64,000 nt of DNA from an uncultured Altererythrobacter sp. (lineage in GTDB: Bacteria > Pseudomonadota > Alphaproteobacteria > Sphingomonadales > Sphingomonadaceae), in contig CAJXNC010000010.1 of NCBI GenBank assembly GCA_913056125.1, positions 46,522 through 110,521 of the forward strand. Direction: 5' to 3'. Position 1 is the first letter of the stretch, and every line of letters starts with the position of its first letter. Positions 1-8,258 of this stretch are shown piece after piece. A program made the translations under genes and the position numbers. The notes beneath the pieces were generated by a model. The model was not told where the DNA came from, did no database searches, and was given only the letters and a program-made list of their open reading frames with translations.

Positions 1-1142
1 TGCGCATCCACGACTTCTTCACCCAGCTGGGCAGCACGGTGAATTGGGACAAGGCAAACAAGGTGCTGGAGATCGACCACTCCACCATCGCTTCGAATGC
101 CCGTGCCACCTTGCCGCAGGCCATGCGTGCCTCGATCATGATGATCCCCGGCCTGCTTGCCCGCTTGGGCGAGGCGCGGCTGGAGAACGAGGTCAAAGGC
201 TGCACCCTGGGCGCTCGCGAAATCGATCCGCATGTTGCCGTGTTCAAGGCTTTCGGGGCCGAGGTCTCCTACGAAGGTAAGAACATCGTCTTTCGCAAGA
301 AGGGGAAGGGCGAGGGAACGCGCATGTGGCTCGAATATGCGTCTGTCACCACGACCGAGAACTTCATAATCAGCGCCCTGACTGCATCTGGCACGAGCCA
401 GATCGTCAATGCCGCCTGCGAGCCCCACGTACAGGAAATGTGCGCCTTTCTCGAACTGATGGGCGCAGGCATCAAAGGCAAGGGTACCTCGATGGTTTCG
501 GTCGAAGGTGGAGCCGAGCTTGGCGGTGCCGACTACACCTTTGTCGAGGATTTCCACGAAGTCGCGACCTTCCTTGCGCTCGCGGCGGTGACCGGTGGAG
601 ACATCTCCATCCGCAATTCGCAGCCCGAGAATTTCATGCTGATCGACCGGACATTCGAGAAGTTCGGGGCGCATGTCGAACACGGCGATGGCTGGTCGCG
701 TCTCAACGCGCCCGAAGAATTGGTGGTGCAGCAGAACTTCACCAGCCATATCACCACCAAGGTCGAAGCTGCGCCCTGGCCCTATATCCCGGCCGATTTG
801 CTGCCGATCTTCATCGCACTGGGCGTCAAGGCCAAAGGCCAGACCATGTTCTGGAACAAGGTCTATGAGGGCGGGCTGACCTGGCACACCGAGCTTTCGC
901 TGTTCGGTGCGCACACGCTGCTATGCGACCCGCATCGCCTGATCACCTTCGGCGGATCGAAGCTGGTCCCTGCCACGGTCACCAGCCCCTACATCATCCG
1001 TGTGGCGATTGCATTGCTCATGGTCGCGGCCAGTATCGAGGGCGAAAGCAAGATCCTCGATGCTGACCCTATCAAGCGCGCGCACCCGAACTTCGTGCCC
1101 AATATCGACAGTCTCGGCGTCAATGTGGAGTGGGCGGAGTAG
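1..1142 (+). CDS. murA: MurA-family enolpyruvyl transferase, 5' end missing
   Basis: The 3' part of an EPSP-synthase-fold enzyme; the reading frame runs in from the left edge (first full codon at base 3), so the N-terminus is not visible. MurA transfers enolpyruvate from PEP to UDP-GlcNAc, the first committed step of peptidoglycan synthesis in the cytoplasm. The motif KGCTLGAREID matches the MurA loop that carries the fosfomycin-sensitive cysteine, and RASIMMIPGLLARLG and ACEPHVQEMCAFLELMGA match conserved MurA blocks. The Asp of the PTDMQ block survives as PADLLP. The C-terminal third is divergent: the usual DLRAS block with its catalytic Arg reads TSPYIIRVA. It may therefore be a paralogue with a changed substrate rather than the main MurA. 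The family assignment is firm, the exact reaction less so. It converges on the next gene with a 12-base gap. Confidence 0.72.
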   Translation, partial: RIHDFFTQLGSTVNWDKANKVLEIDHSTIASNARATLPQAMRASIMMIPGLLARLGEARLENEVKGCTLGAREIDPHVAVFKAFGAEVSYEGKNIVFRKKGKGEGTRMWLEYASVTTTENFIISALTASGTSQIVNAACEPHVQEMCAFLELMGAGIKGKGTSMVSVEGGAELGGADYTFVEDFHEVATFLALAAVTGGDISIRNSQPENFMLIDRTFEKFGAHVEHGDGWSRLNAPEELVVQQNFTSHITTKVEAAPWPYIPADLLPIFIALGVKAKGQTMFWNKVYEGGLTWHTELSLFGAHTLLCDPHRLITFGGSKLVPATVTSPYIIRVAIALLMVAASIEGESKILDADPIKRAHPNFVPNIDSLGVNVEWAE

Positions 1143-1154
1143 GGCTCCCGCGCC

Positions 1155-2015
1155 TTACTCCCCGCCGCTCTCGATCTCCGGGAAAACCTCCGCAATATCG
1201 CCCTCGAGCGCGCGGCCATAGGCGGTGTTTGGGAGCAGGTACCAGCCATTACCCCAATTACCGGAAATCGGTTCGGAAAGCGCGGCCTGCCGCCGGGCCG
1301 ATACGGGTTCGACTTCGCTCAGCTGCTCGGAGAAATCGCCAAGCTGGTCCCCGGCCATCGCGACCACGCACCAGCTTTCGGCGATGGTCCAGCGGCGACC
1401 GTCCTTGTTACCGCCCATATCGTCCATGCCGTTGAGGAACAGGGTCTCGCCCTGGACAGGCCGATCGAGGCCGAAGGACACAAGGTAGTCCGCAATCAGA
1501 TCACCCATATCGACCGTGCGATTGGTGTTGTAGACTGGCGTTATTCCTGCCTGCTGGAGCGTCCTGATCGTCTCCACCACGCCGGGCACCGGCCGGACGG
1601 CAAGTTGTGATCCGGGCCCACCCATCGCGCCGGTCGCGCGGCCATGCATGAGCCCGGTATTGAGCGAGACGGTCTCATCAACGTCCAGCACGATTGCCAG
1701 CGGCTTGTCTTCACAGGGCACGTAGGATGGCGCTTCGACCCGCGCGCCTTCCGTCAGGATGACGCTGTATTCCGGCCGGTCAGCAGCCCTGGCCAGTGCA
1801 TGCAGTTCGAGTGCGCGATAGGTCTGTCTGCTGATCCCGGCAGCTTCGGCCGAGCCGTAGAGGAACTGCAAGCCGCCCATTTCCGGTGGCGGCGGGCCTT
1901 GCGGCGAAGTGGGCGCGACATTGGTTTCATTGATCGAGACGCAGCCTGCGAGCAGGATGCTGGCGGCTGTTGCGATGGCGGCGTTCTTCAATCTCACTCT
2001 CCCAAGGTATGACAT
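1155..2015 (-). CDS. HAD-superfamily acid phosphatase lipoprotein (class B / e(P4)-like)
   Basis: An exported phosphatase anchored by a lipid. A hydrophobic signal ends in a lipobox (ILLAGC), followed by a Pro-rich linker and a HAD domain with the DxDxT nucleophile motif in LDVDETVSLNTG. The later motif YNTNRT supplies the conserved Thr/Asn region. Such proteins (e(P4), class B acid phosphatases, plant vegetative storage protein relatives) dephosphorylate nucleotides or other organic phosphates in the periplasm. Start choice is open. ATG at 2015 has a weak ribosome site. TTG at 1991 has GGGAG seven bases upstream and would give a compact lipoprotein signal beginning KNAAIATAASILLAGC. A further ATG in frame exists at 2138 but adds a non-signal-like extension. 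The substrate is unknown. Confidence 0.78.
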   Translation of the reverse strand: MSYLGRVRLKNAAIATAASILLAGCVSINETNVAPTSPQGPPPPEMGGLQFLYGSAEAAGISRQTYRALELHALARAADRPEYSVILTEGARVEAPSYVPCEDKPLAIVLDVDETVSLNTGLMHGRATGAMGGPGSQLAVRPVPGVVETIRTLQQAGITPVYNTNRTVDMGDLIADYLVSFGLDRPVQGETLFLNGMDDMGGNKDGRRWTIAESWCVVAMAGDQLGDFSEQLSEVEPVSARRQAALSEPISGNWGNGWYLLPNTAYGRALEGDIAEVFPEIESGGE

Positions 2016-2160
2016 TCTGCCTGCGCGCACTCTCGTGGTGGGATGCAGGGCGATGTCGAATCTGAAGGGCAGGGTTTGGCCAGTCCGGGGCAAAAAGCCC
2101 AGCCTTTTGTGCCCGATATGTGACCTTGGGTAAGGCATTCGGTGGAGTTGTTGGTTCTAC

Positions 2161-2188
2161 GAAAAAGGGCGCCGCAATGGGCGCCCTT
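2161..2188 (-). terminator. Rho-independent terminator of the peroxiredoxin gene
   Basis: A perfect 9-bp stem (2165-2173 with 2180-2188) encloses a six-base loop. On the minus strand it is followed directly by a run of five T. It lies 24 bases beyond the stop codon of the peroxiredoxin gene, on the correct strand. Confidence 0.85.
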
Positions 2189-2211
2189 CCATCTTTCCGT
2201 AGGTCGGAAGT

Positions 2212-2691
2212 TCAAAGCTGGCCGAGCATGTGCTCCGCGCTGGAGACCTTGAACTCGCCCGGTCCTTCGACGTTGAGCTCGGTCACCACGCCATCATCGA
2301 CCACCATCGAATAGCGAGCCGAGCGTGTGCCCATGCCATAGGCGGAGAAATCCGCATCGAGGCCGATTGCCTTGGCGAAGTCTGCACTGCCATCGGCCAG
2401 CATGGTCACATCGTCGCTGCCTGCGGCCTGCTTCCAAGCTCCCATCACGAAAGCGTCGTTGACGGCGACGCAGGCAATCTCGTCCACACCCTTGGCCTTC
2501 AGCTCGGCAGCCTTTTCGACATAGCCGGGCAGGTGCTTGGCCGAGCAGGTCGGGGTGAAGGCTCCGGGAACCGCGAAAAGCGCCACCTTCTTGCCCGCGA
2601 AAAAATCGGCGCTCTGCACCTTGTCCGGTCCTTCCGCTGTGGCTTTCACGAGTGCCACGTCCGGAAGCTTGTCACCTACTGAAATCGTCAT
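2212..2691 (-). CDS. Peroxiredoxin, Prx5 / glutaredoxin-dependent type
   Basis: A 159-residue thiol peroxidase that reduces hydrogen peroxide and organic hydroperoxides in the cytoplasm. The peroxidatic block PGAFTPTCS is at residues 42-50 with Cys49 as the attacking cysteine. It is followed by the Prx5-typical HLPGY segment, and RYSMVVDDG and ELNVE blocks occur near the C-terminus. Length and motif order fit the Prx5 (AhpC/TSA-redoxin) family. An AGGAGG-like site lies upstream of the ATG. The gene is monocistronic with its own terminator and diverges from ahcY. Confidence 0.93.
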   Translation of the reverse strand: MTISVGDKLPDVALVKATAEGPDKVQSADFFAGKKVALFAVPGAFTPTCSAKHLPGYVEKAAELKAKGVDEIACVAVNDAFVMGAWKQAAGSDDVTMLADGSADFAKAIGLDADFSAYGMGTRSARYSMVVDDGVVTELNVEGPGEFKVSSAEHMLGQL

Positions 2692-2755
2692 GTCTGAATC
2701 CTCCTGATCCCTTCTTCACCAGAGATAGGACTTTGCACTGACAGTGCAACAGAAA

Positions 2756-2840
2756 GGCCGGGGTTGAAGCGTCCACGCAGGCGCTTTATGTGCACTCGCC
2801 AATAACGCGTTGCATGGAGCCCCGGCGACGCTTCACCCCG
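2756..2840 (+). promoter_or_regulatory. Structured leader upstream of ahcY, candidate cis-regulatory RNA
   Basis: Two long pairings that exclude each other are visible just before the ahcY ribosome site. Bases 2759-2773 pair with 2827-2840 (14 bp with one bulged base at 2764). Bases 2757-2763 can instead pair with 2820-2826 (7 bp, all G-C). Smaller helices (2775-2778 with 2807-2810, 2780-2783 with 2797-2800) fit inside the long stem. The stem ends nine bases before the AGGAGA at 2850-2855. There is no T-run, so control of translation is more likely than termination. It does not carry the SAH riboswitch core that I know. This is inference from base pairing only. Confidence 0.45.
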
Positions 2841-2862
2841 CCATCTGACAGGAGAAGTGTAC

Positions 2863-4269
2863 GTGGCAACAGCTGCTGCCGAAAAGGATTATATCGTCAA
2901 GGACATCTCGCTCGCCGATTACGGCCGGACCGAGATTGCCATCGCAGAAACCGAAATGCCGGGCCTGATGGCCACGCGCGAGGAATATGGTGCGTCGAAG
3001 CCGCTCAAAGGCGCGAAGATCACCGGCTCGCTGCACATGACCATCCAGACCGCCGTGCTGATGGAAACGCTTGTTGCCCTGGGCGCGGAACTGCGCTGGG
3101 CTACCTGCAACATCTTCTCGACGCAGGACCACGCCGCCGCAGCCATGGCTGATGCCGGTATCCCGACCTTTGCGGTGAAGGGCGAAAGCCTGGCCGAATA
3201 TTGGGACTATGTGGGCAAGATCTTCGACTGGGGCGAGGACGAGACCTGCAACATGATCCTCGACGATGGCGGCGATGCCACCATGTTCGCCCTGTGGGGT
3301 GCGCGCGTCGAAGCAGGCGAGGAGCTGTTCGAGCCGTCCAATGCGGAAGAGATCGAGTTCGTTCGCGCGCTCAAGGACTTCCTCAAGCGCAAGCCCGGCT
3401 ACCTCACCAAGACCGTGCAGACGATCAAGGGCGTGTCCGAAGAGACCACGACCGGCGTCCACCGCCTCTACAGCCTGGCCAAGCAGGGCAAGCTGCCGTT
3501 CCCGGCGATCAATGTGAACGACTCGGTCACCAAGTCGAAGTTCGACAACCTCTATGGCTGCAAGGAATCGCTGGTCGACGCGATCCGCCGCGCCACCGAC
3601 GTGATGCTGGCCGGCAAGGTCGCCTGCGTCGCCGGCTTCGGCGATGTCGGCAAGGGTTCGGCGGACTCGCTGCGCAATGGCGGCGCTCGCGTCATGGTCA
3701 CCGAAATCGATCCGATCTGCGCCCTGCAGGCAGCGATGGAAGGCTATGAAGTCGTGACGATGGAAGAAGCGACCAAGCGTTGCGACATCTTCGTCACCAC
3801 CACCGGTAACGAGGACGTGATCACCGCTGAGCATATGAAGGCGATGAAGCCGATGAGCATCGTCTGCAATATCGGCCACTTCGATAGCGAGATCCAGATC
3901 GGCGCGCTCGACAATTACGAGTGGCAGGAAGTGAAGCCGGGTACCGACCTGGTAACCTTCCCCGATGGCAAGCAGATCATCGTCCTGGCCAAGGGCCGCC
4001 TGGTGAACCTCGGCTGCGCCACCGGCCACCCGAGCTTCGTGATGAGCTGCTCCTTCACCAACCAGGTGCTGGCGCAGATCGAGCTGTTCACCAAGAGCGA
4101 GCAGTATGAGAACGACGTCTACGTCCTGCCCAAGCATCTCGACGAGAAGGTTGCTGCCCTGCACCTCGAGAAGCTGGGCGTTTCGCTGACCAAGCTGACG
4201 CAGAAGCAGGCCGACTATATCGGCGTGCCGGTAGAAGGCCCGTTCAAGCCGGAACACTACCGCTACTAG
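2863..4269 (+). CDS. ahcY: S-adenosyl-L-homocysteine hydrolase
   Basis: A cytoplasmic NAD-dependent enzyme that splits S-adenosylhomocysteine into adenosine and homocysteine, relieving product inhibition of methyltransferases and feeding methionine regeneration. The protein has 468 residues, the proteobacterial length. The NAD-binding glycine motif GFGDVGKG is at about 258-265, the N-terminal block [12 protein letters not shown] is present, and the family C-terminus KPEHYRY is intact. The start chosen is GTG at 2863, because AGGAGA at 2850-2855 lies eight bases upstream. An in-frame GTG at 2857 sits too close to that site. A structured leader precedes it and a gap with strong hairpins follows. 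Confidence 0.97.
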   Translation: MATAAAEKDYIVKDISLADYGRTEIAIAETEMPGLMATREEYGASKPLKGAKITGSLHMTIQTAVLMETLVALGAELRWATCNIFSTQDHAAAAMADAGIPTFAVKGESLAEYWDYVGKIFDWGEDETCNMILDDGGDATMFALWGARVEAGEELFEPSNAEEIEFVRALKDFLKRKPGYLTKTVQTIKGVSEETTTGVHRLYSLAKQGKLPFPAINVNDSVTKSKFDNLYGCKESLVDAIRRATDVMLAGKVACVAGFGDVGKGSADSLRNGGARVMVTEIDPICALQAAMEGYEVVTMEEATKRCDIFVTTTGNEDVITAEHMKAMKPMSIVCNIGHFDSEIQIGALDNYEWQEVKPGTDLVTFPDGKQIIVLAKGRLVNLGCATGHPSFVMSCSFTNQVLAQIELFTKSEQYENDVYVLPKHLDEKVAALHLEKLGVSLTKLTQKQADYIGVPVEGPFKPEHYRY

Positions 4270-4300
4270 AATCTGATCCACCTACGTGGAAGCGGCACCA

Positions 4301-4365
4301 GCCCGCACCCCCACCCGGCCACCCAATCAGGATAATGTCTTGGGAGGCCGGGTGGGGGCGTGGGC
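4301..4365 (+). terminator. Large hairpin downstream of ahcY, possible terminator
   Basis: A perfect 13-bp G-C-rich stem (4308-4320 with 4346-4358) can be extended outward by 4301-4304 with 4362-4365. It starts about 30 bases after the ahcY stop. There is no T-run, so an intrinsic terminator is not proven. Confidence 0.4.
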
Positions 4366-4378
4366 CGGAGCCGCAATC

Positions 4379-4397
4379 GATTCAGCGGAGCTGAATC
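4379..4397. repeat. Short perfect palindrome in the ahcY-divL gap
   Basis: An 8-bp inverted repeat with a three-base GGA loop (GATTCAGC / GCTGAATC). I see only this copy in the window. Palindromes of this kind are often dispersed in alphaproteobacterial intergenic regions, but that is not shown here. Confidence 0.4.
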
Positions 4398-4429
4398 AGA
4401 ATCCAAGTATCAAACGAACGAAAAACGCG

Positions 4430-4465
4430 GCGGGCGGGGGTTCACAATGGTGAGTTCCCGCCCGC
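4430..4465. other. Strong 16-bp hairpin just upstream of divL
   Basis: Bases 4430-4445 pair with 4450-4465 including three G-T pairs, with an AATG loop. It ends 42 bases before the divL ATG. On the minus strand it is followed by five T, on the plus strand by no T-run. The role is unknown: it could end ahcY readthrough or form part of the divL 5' leader. The rest of the 4270-4507 gap shows nothing else. Confidence 0.45.
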
Positions 4466-4507
4466 ATCGTATTGCAACGCCTCCCTTGCGCGCATAGCTC
4501 CTAACTC

Positions 4508-6850
4508 ATGGAACTTACGCCGTCCGCGCTTGCGCTGCTCGGCCTGCTTCTGGCGGGCTGGACCTTCGGTGCCGTGTGGCTGGTGCTTGCTGCCCAGCGC
4601 AGGGCGCGGCAGGCCCGTTCGGCCAAGTCGGCGGCGCGAAGACTGTCGCGCATGATCGACGATTCCCCTTCCATACCACTGCTGGTCAGGGCCGATGGCA
4701 AGATCGAGGGGCCGGACAGGCTGGCCGCATGGCTCGGCCTCAAGCGTCTGCCGGGTTTCATCAGCGAGCTTGGCTCGGACAAGGATGGCCTTTCTCCGGC
4801 CGACCTGGAAGAATTGCGCGAATCCGTCCGCCGCACCCAGAAGACGGCGGCTCCGTTCCGCATGGTCGTCACGCCGCAAGGCTCCGAACGCAGCCTCGCC
4901 CTGCGCGGCCAACAGGCCGATCCGCAAGTCGCCCCGATGGGCTCTGCGTTAATCTGGTGGTTCGACTTCTCCGAAAGCCAGGGCGAGCTCTCCCGGTTGC
5001 GGACCGAGACAGCACGGGCGCGCAATGATTTCGCCGCGCTGGTTGGCCTGATCGAAGCAGCTCCCATGCCGATGTGGTTTCGCGGGCCTGAGATGGACCT
5101 GCGCCTCGTCAATTCGGCCTATGTCGATGCGGTCGAGGCAGAAGATGCCGACCAGGTCGTGCAGGAACAGATCGAGCTGATCGAAACGGTCGAAGGGGCC
5201 AGCGCAGCCGATATCGCCCGCCGTTCTCGCGAAAACGACACCCCGATGGAGCGTATCGTGCAGGCCACGATCGGCAACCAGCGCCGTACCTTGCGGGTCA
5301 GCGACCTGCCCTTGGGCGACGAGGGTGTGGCCGGCTATGCGATCGATATCGAGGAGATGGAGGAGCAGGGCCGCGCCTTCCGTGCATTCCGGGAGGCGCA
5401 GCGTAGCATGCTCGACCAGCTTTCGGTCGGCGTGGCGCAGTTCGATCCGGAGAGGCGTCTTGCCTTTGCCAACCAGCCATTCTTGCGCATCTTCTCCTTG
5501 CCGGGCTCGGTGCAGAGCGATCCGCCGCATTTCGATCGCTTCCTGGACATGGCGCGCGACAAGGGGCGCCTGCCCGAAGTGCGTGACTTCCCCGAATGGC
5601 GCGCCGAGCTGGCGGGGTGGTTCCTGCGTGACAATCCTGTGGAGGATGCCTGGACGCTGTCGGACAACACGCATCTGCGCATCGTCGCACAGCCCATGCC
5701 GGATGGCGGGCTGGTCCTGGTGGCGGAGGATCGTTCGGAACAGCTGGCGCTGTCTGCCACGCGTGACACGCTGCTGCGCACGCGCACCGCGACGTTCGAT
5801 TCGCTTTTCGAATCGCTCGCCGTCTTCGCGCCCGATGGCCGGGTCCAATTGTGGAACCGCAGCTTCCCCGCGATCTGGAATATCGAAGAGGAATTCTTTG
5901 CGTCTCACCCGCATGTCGACGCTTTGCTCGACCGGATGACGCAAAGCCTGGCTCGGCCGGGGCAGCGCAAGGCAATTGGCGAGATTGTCCGTGCGGCGAC
6001 CCTCGACCGGGTGGAGCGCGGCGGGCGCGTTATGCTCTCCGACGGACGGACGCTTGAATTTGCCGGGGTTCCGCTGCCCGATGGCAACGGTTTGCTGACG
6101 GTGATTGATGTCACCGATTCAACCAAGGCGGAAGAAGCCTTGCGCCAGCGCGCCGAGGCGCTGGAAGAGGCGGATGCGGTCAAGACGCGTTTCCTCGCCA
6201 ACATGTCCTACGAATTCCGCACGCCGCTTACCTCGATCGGCGGATTTGCCGAATTGCTGCAATCGGGCGTGGCGGGCGAACTCAGTGATCAGGGCAAGGA
6301 CTATGTCGCGGCGATCATCGCCTCGGTCGAGAGGCTCTCCCAGCAGATCGAGAGTGTCCTTGACCTGACCCAGAGCGAGGCCGGGCTGCTGCCCATCGCG
6401 ACCGAGGAAGTGGATGTCCTTGGCTTCGTCACCAACACGGTGCGCGAGCGTGAAGATGCAATCGAACAGAAGAACATTGCGGTCGACCTGCGCGGCGACA
6501 AAGGCGCGGGCACAGTGATGGCGGACAAACGTCAGCTCGGTCGGGCTCTCGGAAATCTGCTCGACAATGCCATTGCAGCGGTGGAACGGGACAAAGGGCG
6601 CATCCTTGTAGACCTGTCGCGCCGAAAGCAGGGCGTTCGCATCGTAATTTCGGACAATGGCCCGGGCATGAAGCCGAGCGAACTGGCGCGGGCGCTGGAC
6701 GGTTACAGGATGGTCGAGGATGGCAGCGAGCGCGAGAAGCGCGGCCTCGGCCTGCCGCTGGCGAGACAGCTGATCGAGGCGCATGGCGGGCGACTGGATA
6801 TCCAGTCCGAAGTGGGCACGGGTACCAGCGCGATCGTCGTCTTGCCGTGA
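4508..6850 (+). CDS. divL: DivL-like PAS sensor kinase with Tyr in place of the phosphoacceptor His
   Basis: A 780-residue membrane-anchored histidine-kinase homologue. Order: one N-terminal transmembrane segment (about 7-29), several PAS-like regions (about 40-520), a coiled linker, a HisKA-like helix pair (about 555-625) and an HATPase domain (about 655-780) with GNLLDNAI, SDNGPGM and RGLGLPLARQ boxes. The H-box reads SYEFRTPL, so Tyr568 (codon TAC at 6209) replaces the phosphorylated His. This is the hallmark of Caulobacter DivL (Tyr550, 769 residues), which binds DivK and modulates CckA and hence CtrA. DivL itself is established; assignment here rests on the Tyr, length and PAS layout. 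The stop codon overlaps the GTG start of tsaE. No clear ribosome site is seen at the ATG. Confidence 0.85.
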   Translation: MELTPSALALLGLLLAGWTFGAVWLVLAAQRRARQARSAKSAARRLSRMIDDSPSIPLLVRADGKIEGPDRLAAWLGLKRLPGFISELGSDKDGLSPADLEELRESVRRTQKTAAPFRMVVTPQGSERSLALRGQQADPQVAPMGSALIWWFDFSESQGELSRLRTETARARNDFAALVGLIEAAPMPMWFRGPEMDLRLVNSAYVDAVEAEDADQVVQEQIELIETVEGASAADIARRSRENDTPMERIVQATIGNQRRTLRVSDLPLGDEGVAGYAIDIEEMEEQGRAFRAFREAQRSMLDQLSVGVAQFDPERRLAFANQPFLRIFSLPGSVQSDPPHFDRFLDMARDKGRLPEVRDFPEWRAELAGWFLRDNPVEDAWTLSDNTHLRIVAQPMPDGGLVLVAEDRSEQLALSATRDTLLRTRTATFDSLFESLAVFAPDGRVQLWNRSFPAIWNIEEEFFASHPHVDALLDRMTQSLARPGQRKAIGEIVRAATLDRVERGGRVMLSDGRTLEFAGVPLPDGNGLLTVIDVTDSTKAEEALRQRAEALEEADAVKTRFLANMSYEFRTPLTSIGGFAELLQSGVAGELSDQGKDYVAAIIASVERLSQQIESVLDLTQSEAGLLPIATEEVDVLGFVTNTVREREDAIEQKNIAVDLRGDKGAGTVMADKRQLGRALGNLLDNAIAAVERDKGRILVDLSRRKQGVRIVISDNGPGMKPSELARALDGYRMVEDGSEREKRGLGLPLARQLIEAHGGRLDIQSEVGTGTSAIVVLP

Positions 6851-7284
6851 TCGTCGATTTGCCGGACCTTGCCGCCATGGAGGCCTATGGCGCGCGCATC
6901 GCAAGCCGATTGCGGCCCGGCGACGTCCTTGCGCTGTCGGGCGGGCTGGGAACGGGTAAGACCACGCTTTCGCGCGCCGTGCTTGCCGCGCTTGGCCATG
7001 AGGGAGAGGTTCCCTCTCCTACCTTCACCATTATCGAAACCTACGACCAGCTCTCTCCGCCGGTGGTCCATGCCGATTTCTATCGGCTCGACACGCCCGC
7101 CGAGGTCGAAGAACTGGGACTCGACGATTACCGCGAGGGCGCGGTGCTGCTGGCCGAATGGCCCGAGAATGCCGGCGGTTTCGCACATGAGCCGGGCTGC
7201 CTCGCAATCAGGCTGGAAAGCTCGGGCAATGGTCGCAAGGCGATTGTCGAGCCGGGTCAGGATTGGCTAGGGCGGGAACCATGA
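6847..7284 (+). CDS. tsaE: tRNA threonylcarbamoyladenosine biosynthesis ATPase TsaE
   Basis: A small P-loop ATPase that drives the TsaB-TsaD complex in making t6A37 of ANN-decoding tRNAs. Walker A GGLGTGKTT is at about 32-40, followed by SPTFTIIE, the HADFYRL block and WPE near 120, all TsaE signatures. Length (145) is normal. GTG at 6847 overlaps the divL stop in the GTGA arrangement, and an internal ATG at 6877 would cut into the conserved fold. The end overlaps the next start by four bases, so translation is probably coupled. Confidence 0.93.
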   Translation: MIVDLPDLAAMEAYGARIASRLRPGDVLALSGGLGTGKTTLSRAVLAALGHEGEVPSPTFTIIETYDQLSPPVVHADFYRLDTPAEVEELGLDDYREGAVLLAEWPENAGGFAHEPGCLAIRLESSGNGRKAIVEPGQDWLGREP

Positions 7285-8258
7285 ATTCGCAACTTCCCGA
7301 GGGCGTGGAATCATTTCTGGCCGATGCAGGCTGGGCTGGGGCCGAGGTCGAGGCACTGCCCGGCGATGCCAGCTTCCGCCGCTATTTCCGGATCCGGCAG
7401 GGGGAGGGCAGTGCCTTGCTGATGGACGCCCCGCCACCGCACGAAGACCCGGCACCTTTCCTCCATGTCGGCAAGTGGCTGGCCGAGCACGGCATGCGTG
7501 CACCGCAAATCTATGCCGAAGCGCCTGCGCGCGGCCTCGTCCTGCTTGAGGATTTCGGCTTCGACCGGATGCGCGACTGGCTCGATCTCCATGCAGACGC
7601 GGAAACGGAGACCTATCGCAAGGCAGTGGATGCGCTGGTTGAATTGCATGACCGCCCTCCCGGACCCTTCCTGCCCTATGACATGCCGACCTATCTGCGC
7701 GAGGCGCGCCTGCTGACCGAGTGGTTCTGCCCGGCGGCGGGCATCGAGGTGGATGCGGAGGCGCATGATGCGGCATGGATCGAGGCGCTGACGCCGCTGC
7801 TGGAACGCCAGGATCCTGGCGTTACCGTGCTGCGCGATTATCATGCGGAAAACATCATGCTGTTGCCTGATGGCGGGCAGGGACTGATCGATTTCCAGGA
7901 CGCGCTGGTCGGCCACGCGGCGTACGACCTCGTATCGCTGCTGCAGGATGCGAGGCGCGATGTCTCGACCGATCTCGAAGCGGAGATGTTCGGGCATTAC
8001 TGCAAGGCGATTGGCGCGGATGAGCGCTTCGCCGCCGATTATGCACTGCTCGGTGCGCAGCGGAACGCCAAGATCGTCGGCATCTTCACTCGGTTATGGA
8101 AGCGCGACGGGAAGCCACGCTATCTGGCTATGATCCCGCGCGTATGGGAAGCGATGGAACGCGATCTGAAACATCCCGCGCTTGCCCCGGTAGCGTCATG
8201 GTTCGATGCCAATATTCCTGATCTGGTTCGCGAGAATCGTGGAGGAGGATTGGGATGA
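7281..8258 (+). CDS. amgK: Anomeric MurNAc/GlcNAc kinase AmgK (phosphotransferase family)
   Basis: An aminoglycoside-phosphotransferase-fold sugar kinase. In Pseudomonas putida and Caulobacter AmgK phosphorylates the anomeric carbon of MurNAc (and GlcNAc) released from peptidoglycan. The kinase motif LRDYHAENIML places the catalytic Asp at about 186 and the metal-binding Asn at 191, and IDFQD has the second metal Asp at about 204. ATG 7281 was chosen since it overlaps the tsaE stop as ATGA; an upstream TTG at 7263 is less likely. MurU follows with a four-base overlap. That pairing turns a general kinase-fold call into AmgK. Confidence 0.88.
   Translation: MNSQLPEGVESFLADAGWAGAEVEALPGDASFRRYFRIRQGEGSALLMDAPPPHEDPAPFLHVGKWLAEHGMRAPQIYAEAPARGLVLLEDFGFDRMRDWLDLHADAETETYRKAVDALVELHDRPPGPFLPYDMPTYLREARLLTEWFCPAAGIEVDAEAHDAAWIEALTPLLERQDPGVTVLRDYHAENIMLLPDGGQGLIDFQDALVGHAAYDLVSLLQDARRDVSTDLEAEMFGHYCKAIGADERFAADYALLGAQRNAKIVGIFTRLWKRDGKPRYLAMIPRVWEAMERDLKHPALAPVASWFDANIPDLVRENRGGGLG

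Noticed and set aside
2756..2860. SAH riboswitch before ahcY
   Set aside because: The GAGGAGCG-type core and its pseudoknot partner are absent; only generic stems remain.
2833..4281. 482-codon open frame antisense to ahcY
   Set aside because: Shadow of ahcY; ahcY motifs are complete.
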